53,404 bases of DNA from CAG-791 sp002392385 (GTDB taxonomy: Bacteria > Bacillota > Clostridia > Lachnospirales > Lachnospiraceae), in NCBI GenBank assembly GCA_946616295.1, contig CAMOIU010000011.1, forward strand, positions 1 to 53,404, written 5' to 3'. The position numbers were made by a program, and so were the translations under genes. Of this stretch, positions 8,547 to 16,920 are shown piece after piece (positions within the stretch are counted from its first letter, which is position 1; the number at the start of each line of letters is the position of its first letter). The notes beneath the pieces are model-generated. The model ran no database searches and was not told the origin of the DNA. It worked only from the letters and a program-made list of their open reading frames with translations.

Positions 8547-8812
8547 TCATAGAGAGAAGAACCTGTATTCCGAGGTATCTCCGTTCTCCACGTTGTACAT
8601 AGCCTTCCAGGTGGAGAAGTTGCCGGCGTTGAGGTCGCAGTCCTTGCCGCCGTAGCGGATGTTCTGGCGGAAGTCTTGATCACCTTTTTGGCGGAGGCTT
8701 CCAGGTCGTGAGGGCCGCCCAGAAAGTCTTCCATCTTATCGACGCCCAGCATGGTCAGATAATTCCTTCTGGAGGCCATGTCCCAGGTGGGCACTTCGGA
8801 GGCCGCCTTCGC
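8547..8812 (-). pseudogene. Frameshifted gene remnant directly after copA
   Basis: The minus strand reads in two adjacent frames as one plausible protein tail. The first block runs to ASAKKVI (containing MLGVDKMEDFLGGPHDLE). The second begins DFRQNIRYGGKDCDLNAGNF and ends EYRFFSL before a stop. A single-base shift near 8673 separates them. The first block follows the copA TGA in the same frame with no start codon. I do not recognise the family. It is probably the 3' fragment of a deleted gene. Confidence 0.5.
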
Positions 8813-11527
8813 TCAGGCGATGGACTTGACCTCGTAGTCCTTGGCCTCCACAGCGGCCTTGAGGGTGTCGTCCGTCACGTCGCCGGACAGGGTCACCACC
8901 GCGGTGCCCGCCTCGTGGCTGACCTGGGCGCTCTCGACGCCGTCCAGCGCCTCCAGAGCCTTCTTGACGGTCATCTCGCAGTGTCCGCACATCATTCCCT
9001 CGATCTTCATGGTCCTGGTCATAAGATTCTCTCCTTTCTGTGCCGGTGCTCCGGCTTCATCCGTGTCGTCTCTATGCTGATCAGCAGGCCTGCCTGCTGT
9101 CTCAGTCTCTTCCTTGTCTCCCGCCTGCTCCAGCAGCGGAGCCCCTGTCCGGGGCAGGGCATTCTTGAGCGGTCTGTCGCTGCTGCTGTCATGGAGCCGG
9201 ATCCCGTTGAGCCGCAGGGCATTGGTCACGACGCAGAAGCTGGACAGGCTCATGGCCAGGGCGCCGAACATGGGATCCATGGTGATTCCCAGGGGGACCA
9301 GAAGGCCCGCGGCCACAGGGATCAGGATGCTGTTGTAGATCAGGGCCCAGAAGAGGCCCCACAGGATGGTCCGGTAGGTCCGCCGGCTCAAACGGACGGC
9401 AGCGCTGACATCTGTCAGCCTGGAGTTCATGAGCACCACGTCCGCCGCGTCGATGGCCACGTCCGTGCCCGCGCCTATGGCGATACCGATGTCCGCCCGG
9501 GTCAGGGCGGGGGCATCGTTGATACCGTCGCCCACCATGGCGACCCGGCCTTTTTCCGAGAGTCTGCGGATGATCTCCTCCTTGCCGTCGGGAAGTACGC
9601 CGGCCACCACCTCATCGACACCCGCCTCGCGGCCTATGGCCTCCGCCGTCTGCCGGTTGTCTCCGGTCAGCATGACCACGCGGATGCCCATATCCCGCAG
9701 CTCCTGCACGGCCTGGGCGCTGTCCTCCTTGATGGTGTCCGCCACCGCGATGATCCCCAGGAAGGCGCCCTCCCGGGAGAAGAAGAGCGGGGTCCTTCCC
9801 TGCGAGGCCAGCTCCTCCGCCTGGCGGACCGCCTCCTCCGGCACCGTGCAGCCTTCGGAGATGAAGCGGAAGTTACCGCCCCGCATCTTCCAGCCGCTGA
9901 CATCCGCCGTCAGGCCGTTGCCGGGCACGGCGGTGAATTCCCGCACCTGGGCCTTCTGGATCCCGCGGGCGGCGCAGCAGTCCGTGACGGCCTTCGCCAG
10001 GGGATGCTCGCTGTGCTGCTCCAGGCCGCCGGCCAGGTAGAGAAGATCGTTCTCAGAGACGCCGGCAGGCAGGATATCCGTCACCTGCGGCTCGCCCCGG
10101 GTGATGGTCCCGGTCTTGTCCAGGGTCACGATCTGCACATTGCCGGCCTCCTGGAGAGATTCGGCCGTCTTGAAGAGAATGCCGTTCCTGGCGCCGATCC
10201 CGTTGCCCACCATGATGGCCACCGGCGTCGCCAGACCCAGCGCACAGGGGCAGCTCACCACCAGCACCGAGATGCCTCTGGCCAGGGAGAATCCCAGGGG
10301 CTGCCGCAGGATCACCAGCCACAGCAGGGTCACCAGCACGGCGATCACGATCACCGCGGGGACGAAGATGCCCGAGATCGTATCCGCCAGCCGGGCGATG
10401 GGGGCCTTGGTGGCCGCCGCGTCGCTCACCATGCGGATGATCTGCGCCAGACTGGTATCCTCACCGACCCTGGTGGCCTCACAGCGCAGATAGCCGGACT
10501 GGTTCATGGTCGCGGAAGAGACCGCGTCGCCGGGCGCTTTGTCCACCGGGATCGACTCCCCGGTGAGGGCCGCCTCGTTGACGGCGGACGAGCCCTCCAG
10601 GACGATGCCGTCCACGGGAATATTGTCCCCCGGCCGCACGACGAAGATATCTCCGCGCCGCACCTGCTCGATGGGGACGGTGACCTCCGTCTCCTCAGCC
10701 TCCCCGGCGGCATCCGCGGGTTTTCTCCGGATCACCGTGGCCGTCTTCGGAGCCAGCTTCATGAGGGATTTCAACGCGTCCGTGGTGCGGCCCTTGGACA
10801 TGGCCTCCAGCATCTTGCCAACGGTGATCAGGGTCAGGATCATGGCCGCCGATTCGAAGTAGAACTCCATCATGTAGCCCATGACGGCCTCGCTGTTGCC
10901 GTCTGCCTGGGCCCGGGTCATGGCCAGCAGCATAGCCGTGGAATAGACGAAGGCCGCTCCGGAACCCATGGCGATCAGGGTATCCATGTTGGGGGCCCCG
11001 TGGAAGAGGCTCTTAAAGCCGCTGATGAAGAACTTCTGGTTGATCACCATGACGATGGCGGCCAGCAGGAGCTGGACCAGGCCCATGGCCACATGATTGC
11101 CCTCGAAAAAGGCGGGCAGGGGCCATCCCCACATCATATGTCCCATGGAGAAATACATGAGGACCAGGAGAAAACCCACCGAGGCGATCAGTCTTCTCCT
11201 GAGCACGGGGGTCTCGTGGTCCCGCAGGGCCTCTTCCTCCGCGGCCAGCCGCGCCGACAGGGCGGCGGCGTCTCCGCCGCTTCCCGCCTGACTTCCCGCA
11301 TCCGGGCCGTCGGTCCCCGTCCCGCCGGCCCGGCGCAGAGAGGCTCCGTAGCCGGCATTCTCCACGGCCCGGATGATGTCGGCGCTGGACGCGCTTCCCT
11401 CTACTCCCAGCGTATTGGTCAGAAGACTCACATTGCAGCTCGTGACGCCCTCCACCCTGGAGACTGCCTTCTCGACCCTGGCCTGGCAGGCAGCACAGCT
11501 CATGCCTGTCACTGTATATTGATCCAT
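8813..11527 (-). CDS. copA: Copper-exporting P1B-type ATPase CopA with C-terminal CopZ-like domain
   Basis: 904 residues. An N-terminal heavy-metal-associated domain (GMSCAAC) precedes eight predicted membrane helices. The transmembrane metal site CPC lies in VSCPCALGLATP, the phosphorylation site is DKTGTITRGEP, the HP motif is in EQHSEHPLAKAV, and the hinge is MVGDGINDAPAL. After the last helices and an approximately 60-residue polar linker comes a second complete HMA domain (GMMCGHCEMTV) of 69 residues, the length of a free CopZ chaperone. The gene follows csoR by 31 bases and is under its operators. It exports Cu(I) from the cytosol. The C-terminal fusion is the odd point. Confidence 0.95.
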   Translation of the reverse strand: MDQYTVTGMSCAACQARVEKAVSRVEGVTSCNVSLLTNTLGVEGSASSADIIRAVENAGYGASLRRAGGTGTDGPDAGSQAGSGGDAAALSARLAAEEEALRDHETPVLRRRLIASVGFLLVLMYFSMGHMMWGWPLPAFFEGNHVAMGLVQLLLAAIVMVINQKFFISGFKSLFHGAPNMDTLIAMGSGAAFVYSTAMLLAMTRAQADGNSEAVMGYMMEFYFESAAMILTLITVGKMLEAMSKGRTTDALKSLMKLAPKTATVIRRKPADAAGEAEETEVTVPIEQVRRGDIFVVRPGDNIPVDGIVLEGSSAVNEAALTGESIPVDKAPGDAVSSATMNQSGYLRCEATRVGEDTSLAQIIRMVSDAAATKAPIARLADTISGIFVPAVIVIAVLVTLLWLVILRQPLGFSLARGISVLVVSCPCALGLATPVAIMVGNGIGARNGILFKTAESLQEAGNVQIVTLDKTGTITRGEPQVTDILPAGVSENDLLYLAGGLEQHSEHPLAKAVTDCCAARGIQKAQVREFTAVPGNGLTADVSGWKMRGGNFRFISEGCTVPEEAVRQAEELASQGRTPLFFSREGAFLGIIAVADTIKEDSAQAVQELRDMGIRVVMLTGDNRQTAEAIGREAGVDEVVAGVLPDGKEEIIRRLSEKGRVAMVGDGINDAPALTRADIGIAIGAGTDVAIDAADVVLMNSRLTDVSAAVRLSRRTYRTILWGLFWALIYNSILIPVAAGLLVPLGITMDPMFGALAMSLSSFCVVTNALRLNGIRLHDSSSDRPLKNALPRTGAPLLEQAGDKEETETAGRPADQHRDDTDEAGAPAQKGENLMTRTMKIEGMMCGHCEMTVKKALEALDGVESAQVSHEAGTAVVTLSGDVTDDTLKAAVEAKDYEVKSIA
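9023..9038 (-). promoter_or_regulatory. Internal ribosome binding site for a CopZ-like product
   Basis: Minus-strand AAAGGAGAG lies about 6 bases before an in-frame ATG at 9022 inside copA. Translation from there gives a 69-residue protein starting MTRTMKIEGMMCGHC, the size and sequence type of CopZ. In copA the same bases encode QKGEN of the linker. Independent CopZ production is inferred. Confidence 0.55.
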
Positions 11528-11558
11528 ATCCGCTCCTCCGGCTGCCGCCGTATATCTG

Positions 11559-11888
11559 TCACATCAGTTTCTGCAGAATCTTCATCAGCTCGTCGATCTT
11601 GTCCTGCTTTCCTTCCTTCAGGTCATCCGCCACGCAGGTGCGGATATGGGCCTCCAGCAGGACTCTGCTGAAGCTGTCCAGGGCGCTGCCGGCGGCGGCA
11701 GCCTGGTTGAGAATGTCCACGCAGTAGGCGTCCTTCTCCAGCATCCCGCAGATCCCCCGGATCTGTCCCTCGATCCGCTTCAGGCGGTTGATCAGGTCCT
11801 TCTTCTCCTTGTCACTGCGCAGACGGGTCTGGCAGTGCGGACAGAGCGCCTCTGTCTCCAGTTCCTTAAGGGTCATGCTCTCTGCCAT
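11559..11888 (-). CDS. csoR: Copper-sensing repressor CsoR
   Basis: 109-residue all-helical metal-sensing repressor. It carries the C-H-C copper ligand set: Cys in AYCVDIL, His in LLEAHIRTC and the following Cys of the same segment. NRLKRIEGQIRGI is the family core. An N-terminal extension with LCPHCQTRL adds a second CxxC. The gene heads the csoR-copA unit; GGAGG precedes the ATG. Apo-CsoR should bind the palindromes just upstream and release on Cu(I) binding. Confidence 0.95.
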   Translation of the reverse strand: MAESMTLKELETEALCPHCQTRLRSDKEKKDLINRLKRIEGQIRGICGMLEKDAYCVDILNQAAAAGSALDSFSRVLLEAHIRTCVADDLKEGKQDKIDELMKILQKLM

Positions 11889-11919
11889 TTCTCTTTCCTC
11901 CCTGTCCGCGTTTTTCTTT

Positions 11920-11976
11920 ATACCCCCTCGGGGTATCTTTTCATGGTCATTATACCCCTGCGGGGTATTTTGTCAA
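11920..11976 (-). promoter_or_regulatory. csoR-copA promoter with two CsoR operators
   Basis: On the minus strand TTGACA (11971-11976) and TATAAT (11949-11954) are 16 bases apart. A 17-base palindrome ATACCCCTGCGGGGTAT (11952-11968) overlaps the spacer and -10. A second, ATACCCCCTCGGGGTAT, lies at 11920-11936 in the early transcribed region. Both match the GC-rich TACCCC/GGGGTA CsoR operator form. This predicts autorepression relieved by copper. Confidence 0.9.
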
Positions 11977-12070
11977 GTCCGCTTCCGCCGGCAATCCTCC
12001 TGCCGCCTTGACATTTGCCGGCGGGTCTGATAAGTTCGCGGCAGTAAAGACAAGCCGCAGGGAGGACCGC

Positions 12071-12703
12071 ATGCGCTATTATATTGCCGACTGTCACTTC
12101 TTCCACGAGAGCCTGAACCGCCAGATGGACTTCCGGGGATTCTCCTCCGGGGAAGAGATGAATGCCTATATGCTGAAAAAATGGAACGACCGCGTCCGCT
12201 ACAACGACGAGGTCGTGATCCTGGGCGACCTGTCCCTGGGCAGACCGGAGGAGACCATGGCCCTGCTGGAGCAGCTGAACGGCCGCCTCTGCCTGATCCG
12301 GGGCAATCACGACTACTACGGGCAGAAGAAGGGCTGGTCAGACGCCCGCTTCAAATGGGTCCGCGACTATACCGAGCTCAGGGACAACGGCCGCAAGGTC
12401 GTCCTGTGCCACTACCCGGTCTTCTGTTATAACGGCCAGTTCAAGACCCTTCCCGACGGCAGTCCCAGGACATGGATGCTCCACGGCCACGTCCACAACA
12501 CCCAGGACCGCCAGCTGGTGGACCGGATGATCCGCCTCTCGGAGGACATGGTCCGGCGCGACAGAAAAGGGCAGCCTTTCCGGCTGCCCTGTCAGATGAT
12601 CAATTGTTTCTGTATGGATGCGGACTATACGCCGCTGACCCTCGACGAATGGATCGAGAAGGACAGACAGCGCCGTCTGGCCGCGGCCTCCTCCGACCTG
12701 TAA
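12071..12703 (+). CDS. Calcineurin-like metallophosphoesterase
   Basis: 210 residues with the full metallophosphoesterase motif set: ADCHFFH (D-x-H), GDLSLG, RGNHDYY, CHYP and HGHVHN. These bind a di-metal centre that hydrolyses phosphoesters. The substrate is unknown; small proteins of this shape include phage- and chromosome-borne phosphoesterases. ATG at 12071 follows GGAGG. It stands alone between csoR and the convergent lipoprotein gene. Confidence 0.88.
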   Translation: MRYYIADCHFFHESLNRQMDFRGFSSGEEMNAYMLKKWNDRVRYNDEVVILGDLSLGRPEETMALLEQLNGRLCLIRGNHDYYGQKKGWSDARFKWVRDYTELRDNGRKVVLCHYPVFCYNGQFKTLPDGSPRTWMLHGHVHNTQDRQLVDRMIRLSEDMVRRDRKGQPFRLPCQMINCFCMDADYTPLTLDEWIEKDRQRRLAAASSDL

Positions 12704-12704
12704 G

Positions 12705-12776
12705 CTTATTTGCAGGCCGACCAGCGGGCCTGTTTGCGGGCCGATCAGGGGACTTATTTGTAGGCCGACCAGCTGC
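12705..12776. repeat. Three 24-bp repeats overlapping the 3' end of the lipoprotein gene
   Basis: Copies start at 12705, 12729 and 12753 (CTTATTTGYAGGCCGACCAG-like). The third encodes the end of the minus-strand gene at 12754 (WSAYK-stop). The other two look like duplications of that coding end into the intergenic gap. Confidence 0.75.
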
Positions 12777-14271
12777 TCACGAAGAAATTGGCGATGTCCT
12801 GATAGGTATCGTCTCTCCAGCTCTTCTTGCTCAGATAGTTCTCGATCAGGTAGGTGCCCATGTCGTTTTCCGCCCAGAGCGCGGGGCAGCCGTTCATGAG
12901 ATAGGGGAGGGTCCTCCCGTTTTCCATGTAGCTGTAGACGCTGCCGCCCAGGCTGGTGACCGCCTCCTTGGCGCTCGACGCCGTCGCGGGCATGAGGGCG
13001 ATATCCTCCGCCAGATATTTCCGGCCGATATCCGAGGAGTTGAGCCAGACCAGGAAGCCCTCGGCCACTCTTCTCTCCCGCTCGGACACCTGACTGTTGA
13101 TGACAAAATAACCGGGTGCCCACACCGGGATGGAGCTGTTCATCTCCGCGGCGGTCCTGCCGGACAGAATGGTCTCGTCGCTCAGCCGCATGGGGGCGGG
13201 CAGGATGACCAGCCGCTCACTCATATCTCCGTTCTCCGCCTTAAGTCTGGCAAAAGACCGGCTGCTCTGCAGCATGAACACACAGCTTCCGGTGGCCATG
13301 TTGGTGATCTGCGCGCCGTAGGACGCCTTCTCGGGATTGACCAGATTGTCGCCTCTTGTGGGGACCGAATTGGCGCAGAGCCAGTACAGCGTCTCCGCGT
13401 AGCCCTCGGCGTTCATCCGGCCGGCCTCCAGCTGGTCCGGCGTCGCCGCCCGCACAGCCTCCACATCCTTAAAGATGGCCGCCACAGCCGGTGCCTGCAG
13501 ATACTCCGCGTACACCCATGTCTCCGTGCCCGGTACCGCAAAAGCCGCCTTCAGCGACGCGGCCGCGCCTTCCTTCTTCTCCGCCAGGGCGAATTCCGTC
13601 CCGCTGAGCGTGATCGTGCCGGAAGTGCCTTTTCTCGCAAAGGCGCTGAGCGCCTTGACCATGGCGGTCCACTCATCGTAGGTGGCCGTCCTGTATGCTT
13701 CTATGAAGGCACCGACATTCTCCTCACCGAAGATGGCTGCCAGCATCTCCCTGTCAGCGATCAGACCGAAGCCCTCCAGACCCGCGGGGAAGCCGTATAC
13801 AGCACTGCTCTCCTCTGCCTCCGCGCCGTCCTGCGCCTCTTCTCCGCTCTGCGGCTCCACGGCCGTCAGCCGATAATCCTCCGGGACCTTCTCGACCAGC
13901 GCCGCGATCTCCTTGCCGCCGCTGCGCAGATCCATGGCCTTGCCCGCGGCGACCCACTGCTCCAGCGCCGCGTCATCCCGCACCCAGTAAAGACCGGGCT
14001 GCCCATCCGACTCCATCTCGCTCTTCAGGAAGCCCTCCGCGTCATCTCCCGTCTCCGGCGACCACAGCTTGATCTTCATGCCCACTTCGTCAGAATATGC
14101 TTCCACTGCCGCCTTCAGCGCCTGTGAACTCTCTCCGCCCGTATTGAAGATATACAGATCATAATCCTTCTCTCTCTCATCAATTGAACGGACAGAATCG
14201 CTGCATCCCGCGAGAAGCCCCGCCGCCATGACAAGTGCGGCGGCGATCGCCGTGATCTTCCTGCTTACCAT
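12754..14271 (-). CDS. Extracellular solute-binding lipoprotein
   Basis: 505 residues. The signal peptide MVSRKITAIAAALVMAAG ends at lipobox LAGC. The body resembles type-1 solute-binding proteins: KDYDLYIFNTGGESSQALKAAVEAY, then a YWVRDDAAL segment and a C-terminal SVYSYMENG/YLMNG region. ATG at 14271 was chosen for its signal peptide and strong GGAGGAAGG site; an N-terminal extension to 14367 is unlikely. As with the lipoprotein at 5777-7300, no permease or ATPase genes accompany it. The substrate is unknown. Confidence 0.78.
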   Translation of the reverse strand: MVSRKITAIAAALVMAAGLLAGCSDSVRSIDEREKDYDLYIFNTGGESSQALKAAVEAYSDEVGMKIKLWSPETGDDAEGFLKSEMESDGQPGLYWVRDDAALEQWVAAGKAMDLRSGGKEIAALVEKVPEDYRLTAVEPQSGEEAQDGAEAEESSAVYGFPAGLEGFGLIADREMLAAIFGEENVGAFIEAYRTATYDEWTAMVKALSAFARKGTSGTITLSGTEFALAEKKEGAAASLKAAFAVPGTETWVYAEYLQAPAVAAIFKDVEAVRAATPDQLEAGRMNAEGYAETLYWLCANSVPTRGDNLVNPEKASYGAQITNMATGSCVFMLQSSRSFARLKAENGDMSERLVILPAPMRLSDETILSGRTAAEMNSSIPVWAPGYFVINSQVSERERRVAEGFLVWLNSSDIGRKYLAEDIALMPATASSAKEAVTSLGGSVYSYMENGRTLPYLMNGCPALWAENDMGTYLIENYLSKKSWRDDTYQDIANFFVSSWSAYK

Positions 14272-14440
14272 GAAACCTTCCTCCTCTATCTTCCTGCATG
14301 CCCGGCCAGGGCCTGCTGCAGATATGCTTCTTGTACTCTCTTGATACTTTAGCACAGCATGAAGCATTTGTCACATAGCTTCTGGCGGGAGGGGGTGGAT
14401 GGACGGGGACGTGATTTCTGGTGTGATATTTGGGTGATTT

Positions 14441-14650
14441 TCACCCGTTCAGTGACGGTCCTCCTCGGTATCGTTACCAGGTGTGTGATTAGAAGCTTCT
14501 TTTCACACACTCTGTGACGGTCCTCCACGCTATCGTTACCAGGTGTGTGGTTTGAGGCTTCTTTTCACACACTCTGTGACGGTCCTCCTCGTTATCGTTA
14601 TCAGGTGTGTGATTGGGAGCTTCTTTTCACATACTCAGTAACGTCTCCGC
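14441..14650. repeat. 62-bp tandem repeat, about 3.3 copies
   Basis: Copies begin with TTCACACACTCTGTGACGG-like sequence at 14441, 14503, 14565 and 14627, exactly 62 bases apart. Each holds CGTTACCAGGTGTGTG and GCTTCTT. CACACACTC and GAGTG/TGTGTG elements give weak self-complementarity. The 505-base gap between the lipoprotein and the next gene holds only this array. Confidence 0.85.
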
Positions 14651-14776
14651 TACGCCTGGAATTATTCATCTAATTTTCATAAAGTCATGCTTGATATACT
14701 TTGGTTATCCGGCTATACTGTTGTCTAATTTCATATATACGTATTTTGAAAGGGTCAGGCTGCAGAAAGGAGGACT

Positions 14777-15754
14777 ATGCTCGCAGAACAGAGGGTGAGG
14801 GCTTTGCGCAGGGAGATTGAGGAGCAGGCAATTTATCATAGAGAACAGCTTGGGTATCTGCCTGCCGGCAAGATCGTGTTTCAGAAGAATGGCAGCTATG
14901 TGAGGTGGATTCACAGAGATGAGGATGCGCGCAGGGGAGGCACGGTCATACATCGTAAAGACAGGTCCTTTGCAGAGGACCTGGTTCTCAAGAATTATCA
15001 CAGGGAGATGGCGGACGTGCTGGAGGCACAGAGGAGGCTTCTCGACCAGTTTCTGAGGGATGCGACGTCCATCACGGCCGGATCGAGGATTCCGCTTATG
15101 TCATCTGTAATGACCGCCGAGTATGTCTCTGCCATGACGGAGAGTATTCTGTATGCGAACCGGCGAGCGAGAAATGCGGGGCCGACTGTTTCGGTTCCTC
15201 CGGAAGCAGAATCTTCTGACGAGAAGCCGACACGCTGGCTTGCCGAAATGGATCTTCTCACCCCCATCCTTCTGGAATCTGTCAAGTGGATGACCGACTG
15301 GTGCCGGGAGGCCTATGAATGCGGCGACCGCCGCCTGAATGAGCTGCGCATCCGGGCCAGGTGCGGTCTGCTGGTGCGCTCGAAATCAGAAGCCTTCATC
15401 GCTGACTGGCTGTTCGAGCACCGGATCCCCTTCCGCTATGAACAGGTTCTGCGTGTAGGGGACCATGTCTTCTGCCCGGATTTCACGATCCTGCTGCCGG
15501 ACGGACGGCTGATTTATTGGGAGCATTTCGGCGCTCTCGGCAAGAGCGGCTATCTTCTTGACACCCAGAAGAAGCTTGCGAACTATCTAGAGGCAGGCAT
15601 ATATCCGGGAAGGGATCTCCTGATCACCTGCGAGGATGGTGATAACCCGCTGGATCTGCGTGAAGCAGAATGGATCCTTCACATGCTGTGCGGCAAGTAT
15701 ATGTCATCTGTGCCTTTCGGCGGGGCCTTGGAAGTGCCTCTGATGATGAGATGA
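14777..15754 (+). CDS. Uncharacterised protein with C-terminal PD-(D/E)XK nuclease-like domain
   Basis: 325 residues. The N-terminal ~120 are helical and charged, with a GSYVRWIHRDE motif. Residues about 205-305 look like a PD-(D/E)XK fold: a KSEAFIADWLFE helix carrying the conserved Glu, FCPDFTILLPDGR with the Asp, and LIYWEHFG in the E-x-K position. A Leu/Ile-rich strand (DLLITCEDG) follows. It may be a nuclease or a degenerate relative. AAAGGAGG precedes the ATG. It is isolated, flanked by repeats on the left and a terminator on the right, and uses more AT-rich codons at the 5' end than neighbours. Confidence 0.7.
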   Translation: MLAEQRVRALRREIEEQAIYHREQLGYLPAGKIVFQKNGSYVRWIHRDEDARRGGTVIHRKDRSFAEDLVLKNYHREMADVLEAQRRLLDQFLRDATSITAGSRIPLMSSVMTAEYVSAMTESILYANRRARNAGPTVSVPPEAESSDEKPTRWLAEMDLLTPILLESVKWMTDWCREAYECGDRRLNELRIRARCGLLVRSKSEAFIADWLFEHRIPFRYEQVLRVGDHVFCPDFTILLPDGRLIYWEHFGALGKSGYLLDTQKKLANYLEAGIYPGRDLLITCEDGDNPLDLREAEWILHMLCGKYMSSVPFGGALEVPLMMR

Positions 15755-15794
15755 TATAGATCAGGACGGGCATCATCCCCCACCGAACCAGATC

Positions 15795-15829
15795 AGCGGC
15801 AGAGGTCTCCGCCGAGAGTCTCTGCCGCT
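15795..15829. terminator. Bidirectional terminator
   Basis: AGCGGCAGAG (15795-15804) pairs with CTCTGCCGCT (15820-15829), extended by GTCTC/GAGAG, between convergent genes. TTTCTGT follows on the plus strand. Confidence 0.75.
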
Positions 15830-15834
15830 TTCTG

Positions 15835-16602
15835 TCAAAGTATCTTCATGAATGCCTTCGTCTGCCCCAGCACATCCTTCCCGTAGACGGCGCTGCCTGA
15901 CACGATGGTGTCGGCGCCGGCTTCCAGGACGACGTGGACGTTGTCGAGCTTGATACCGCCGTCGACCTGGATGCGGAGGGCGGGGTTCACACGGGAAGCC
16001 TCCTCGCGCAGAGTGCGGATGCGTTCTGTGGAGGCGGGAATGTATTTCTGGCCGCCGAAGCCGGGTTCAACGGTCATGACCAGGACCATGTCCAGCTCGG
16101 GCAGCAGGGGGAAGATCTCTTCCACCGGGGTAAGGGGCTTGACGGAGATGCCGGCCTTGATGCCGAGGGCGTGGATCTGGGCGATCACTTCCCGCGCCGC
16201 GGAGAGGGCTGCCGCATGGGCTGCCTGGGGATCCGCGTCGAGCCTGTCGCCCGCGCCGGCCGGAACAGGCCGCCCGTAGGTGCCCTCTCCGCCGTAGGCG
16301 CCGTTGCCGCCGGGCATGACTTCGTAGTGGAAAGTGATGCCGTCGGCTCCGGCCTCTGCGCAGACGGGGATGTGCTGAGCGGGATTGGTCACCATCAGGT
16401 GCACGTCCAGAAACTGGTCGGTGATGGGGCGGATGCAGCGGATCACGGGCTCTCCGAAGGAGATCTCCGGAACGAAATGGCCGTCCATCACGTCGATGTG
16501 TACCCAGCCGGCGCCGCCCTCTCGGGTCTCGAGCAGCTGCTCTCCGAGCCTGCCGAAATCGGCGGAGAGGATGGAAGGAGCAAGTTCTGCTTTGTTGTTC
16601 AT
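15835..16602 (-). CDS. rpe: Ribulose-phosphate 3-epimerase
   Basis: Interconverts ribulose-5-P and xylulose-5-P. Family hallmarks are present: LAPSILSADFGRL, WVHIDVMDGHFVPEISFG, DVHLMV, KAGISVKPLTP, MVLVMTVEPGFGGQKYI, QVDGGI and AGADTIVSGSAVYG. The 255 residues exceed the usual ~220 because of a Gly/Ala-rich insert after TFHYEV (about residues 96-140). Reading frame and flanking motifs are intact, so the enzyme is probably active. It lies downstream of the split transketolase genes but behind their terminator and a repeat-filled gap. Confidence 0.95.
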   Translation of the reverse strand: MNNKAELAPSILSADFGRLGEQLLETREGGAGWVHIDVMDGHFVPEISFGEPVIRCIRPITDQFLDVHLMVTNPAQHIPVCAEAGADGITFHYEVMPGGNGAYGGEGTYGRPVPAGAGDRLDADPQAAHAAALSAAREVIAQIHALGIKAGISVKPLTPVEEIFPLLPELDMVLVMTVEPGFGGQKYIPASTERIRTLREEASRVNPALRIQVDGGIKLDNVHVVLEAGADTIVSGSAVYGKDVLGQTKAFMKIL

Positions 16603-16627
16603 TATTTCAGTTCTCCCTGTCGTGATT

Positions 16628-16760
16628 GAAACTTCTCATAAGTGCGGCTTCTCACGAATGGAACTTCTCGTGAATAGTACTCCTCTTAAATGGAACTTCT
16701 CGTGAATAGTACTTCTCGAAAATGGATCTTCTCACGAATGGTACTTCTCGTGAATGAGTA
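16628..16760. repeat. Short 16-18-bp degenerate tandem repeats upstream of rpe
   Basis: ACTTCTCGTGAAT-type units recur about every 16-18 bases (AACTTCTCGTGAATAG, TACTTCTCG, GATCTTCTCACGAATG). They occupy the rpe 5' region. The TTCTCGTGAA and TTCACGAGAA versions make local inverted pairs possible. Confidence 0.6.
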
Positions 16761-16840
16761 TACCTGTGAAAGGCTCTTCTTGAAAAGGGCTCTTCTTAAT
16801 GAATAATTTTTTATCAATTATTCTTCGCATGGATGTGGCC

Positions 16841-16920
16841 GCAGTCAGGTAAGTATACGCGCGGGAGCGCCTGCAATCAGGTAAGTAAACGTGCGGGAGC
16901 GCCTGCAGTCCGGTAAGTAA
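16841..16920. repeat. 32-bp tandem repeat, 2.5 copies
   Basis: Copies begin at 16841, 16873 and 16905 (GCAGTCAGGTAAGTATAC, then GCGGGAGCGCCT). The last copy runs into the transketolase terminator. No gene is seen in the 370-base gap 16603-16972. Confidence 0.8.

Noticed and set aside
8708..11671. 987-codon open frame on the plus strand opposite copA
   Set aside because: Antisense shadow of a high-GC gene: His/Gly/Asp/Gln-rich translation without family motifs, while the minus strand encodes an unmistakable CopA.
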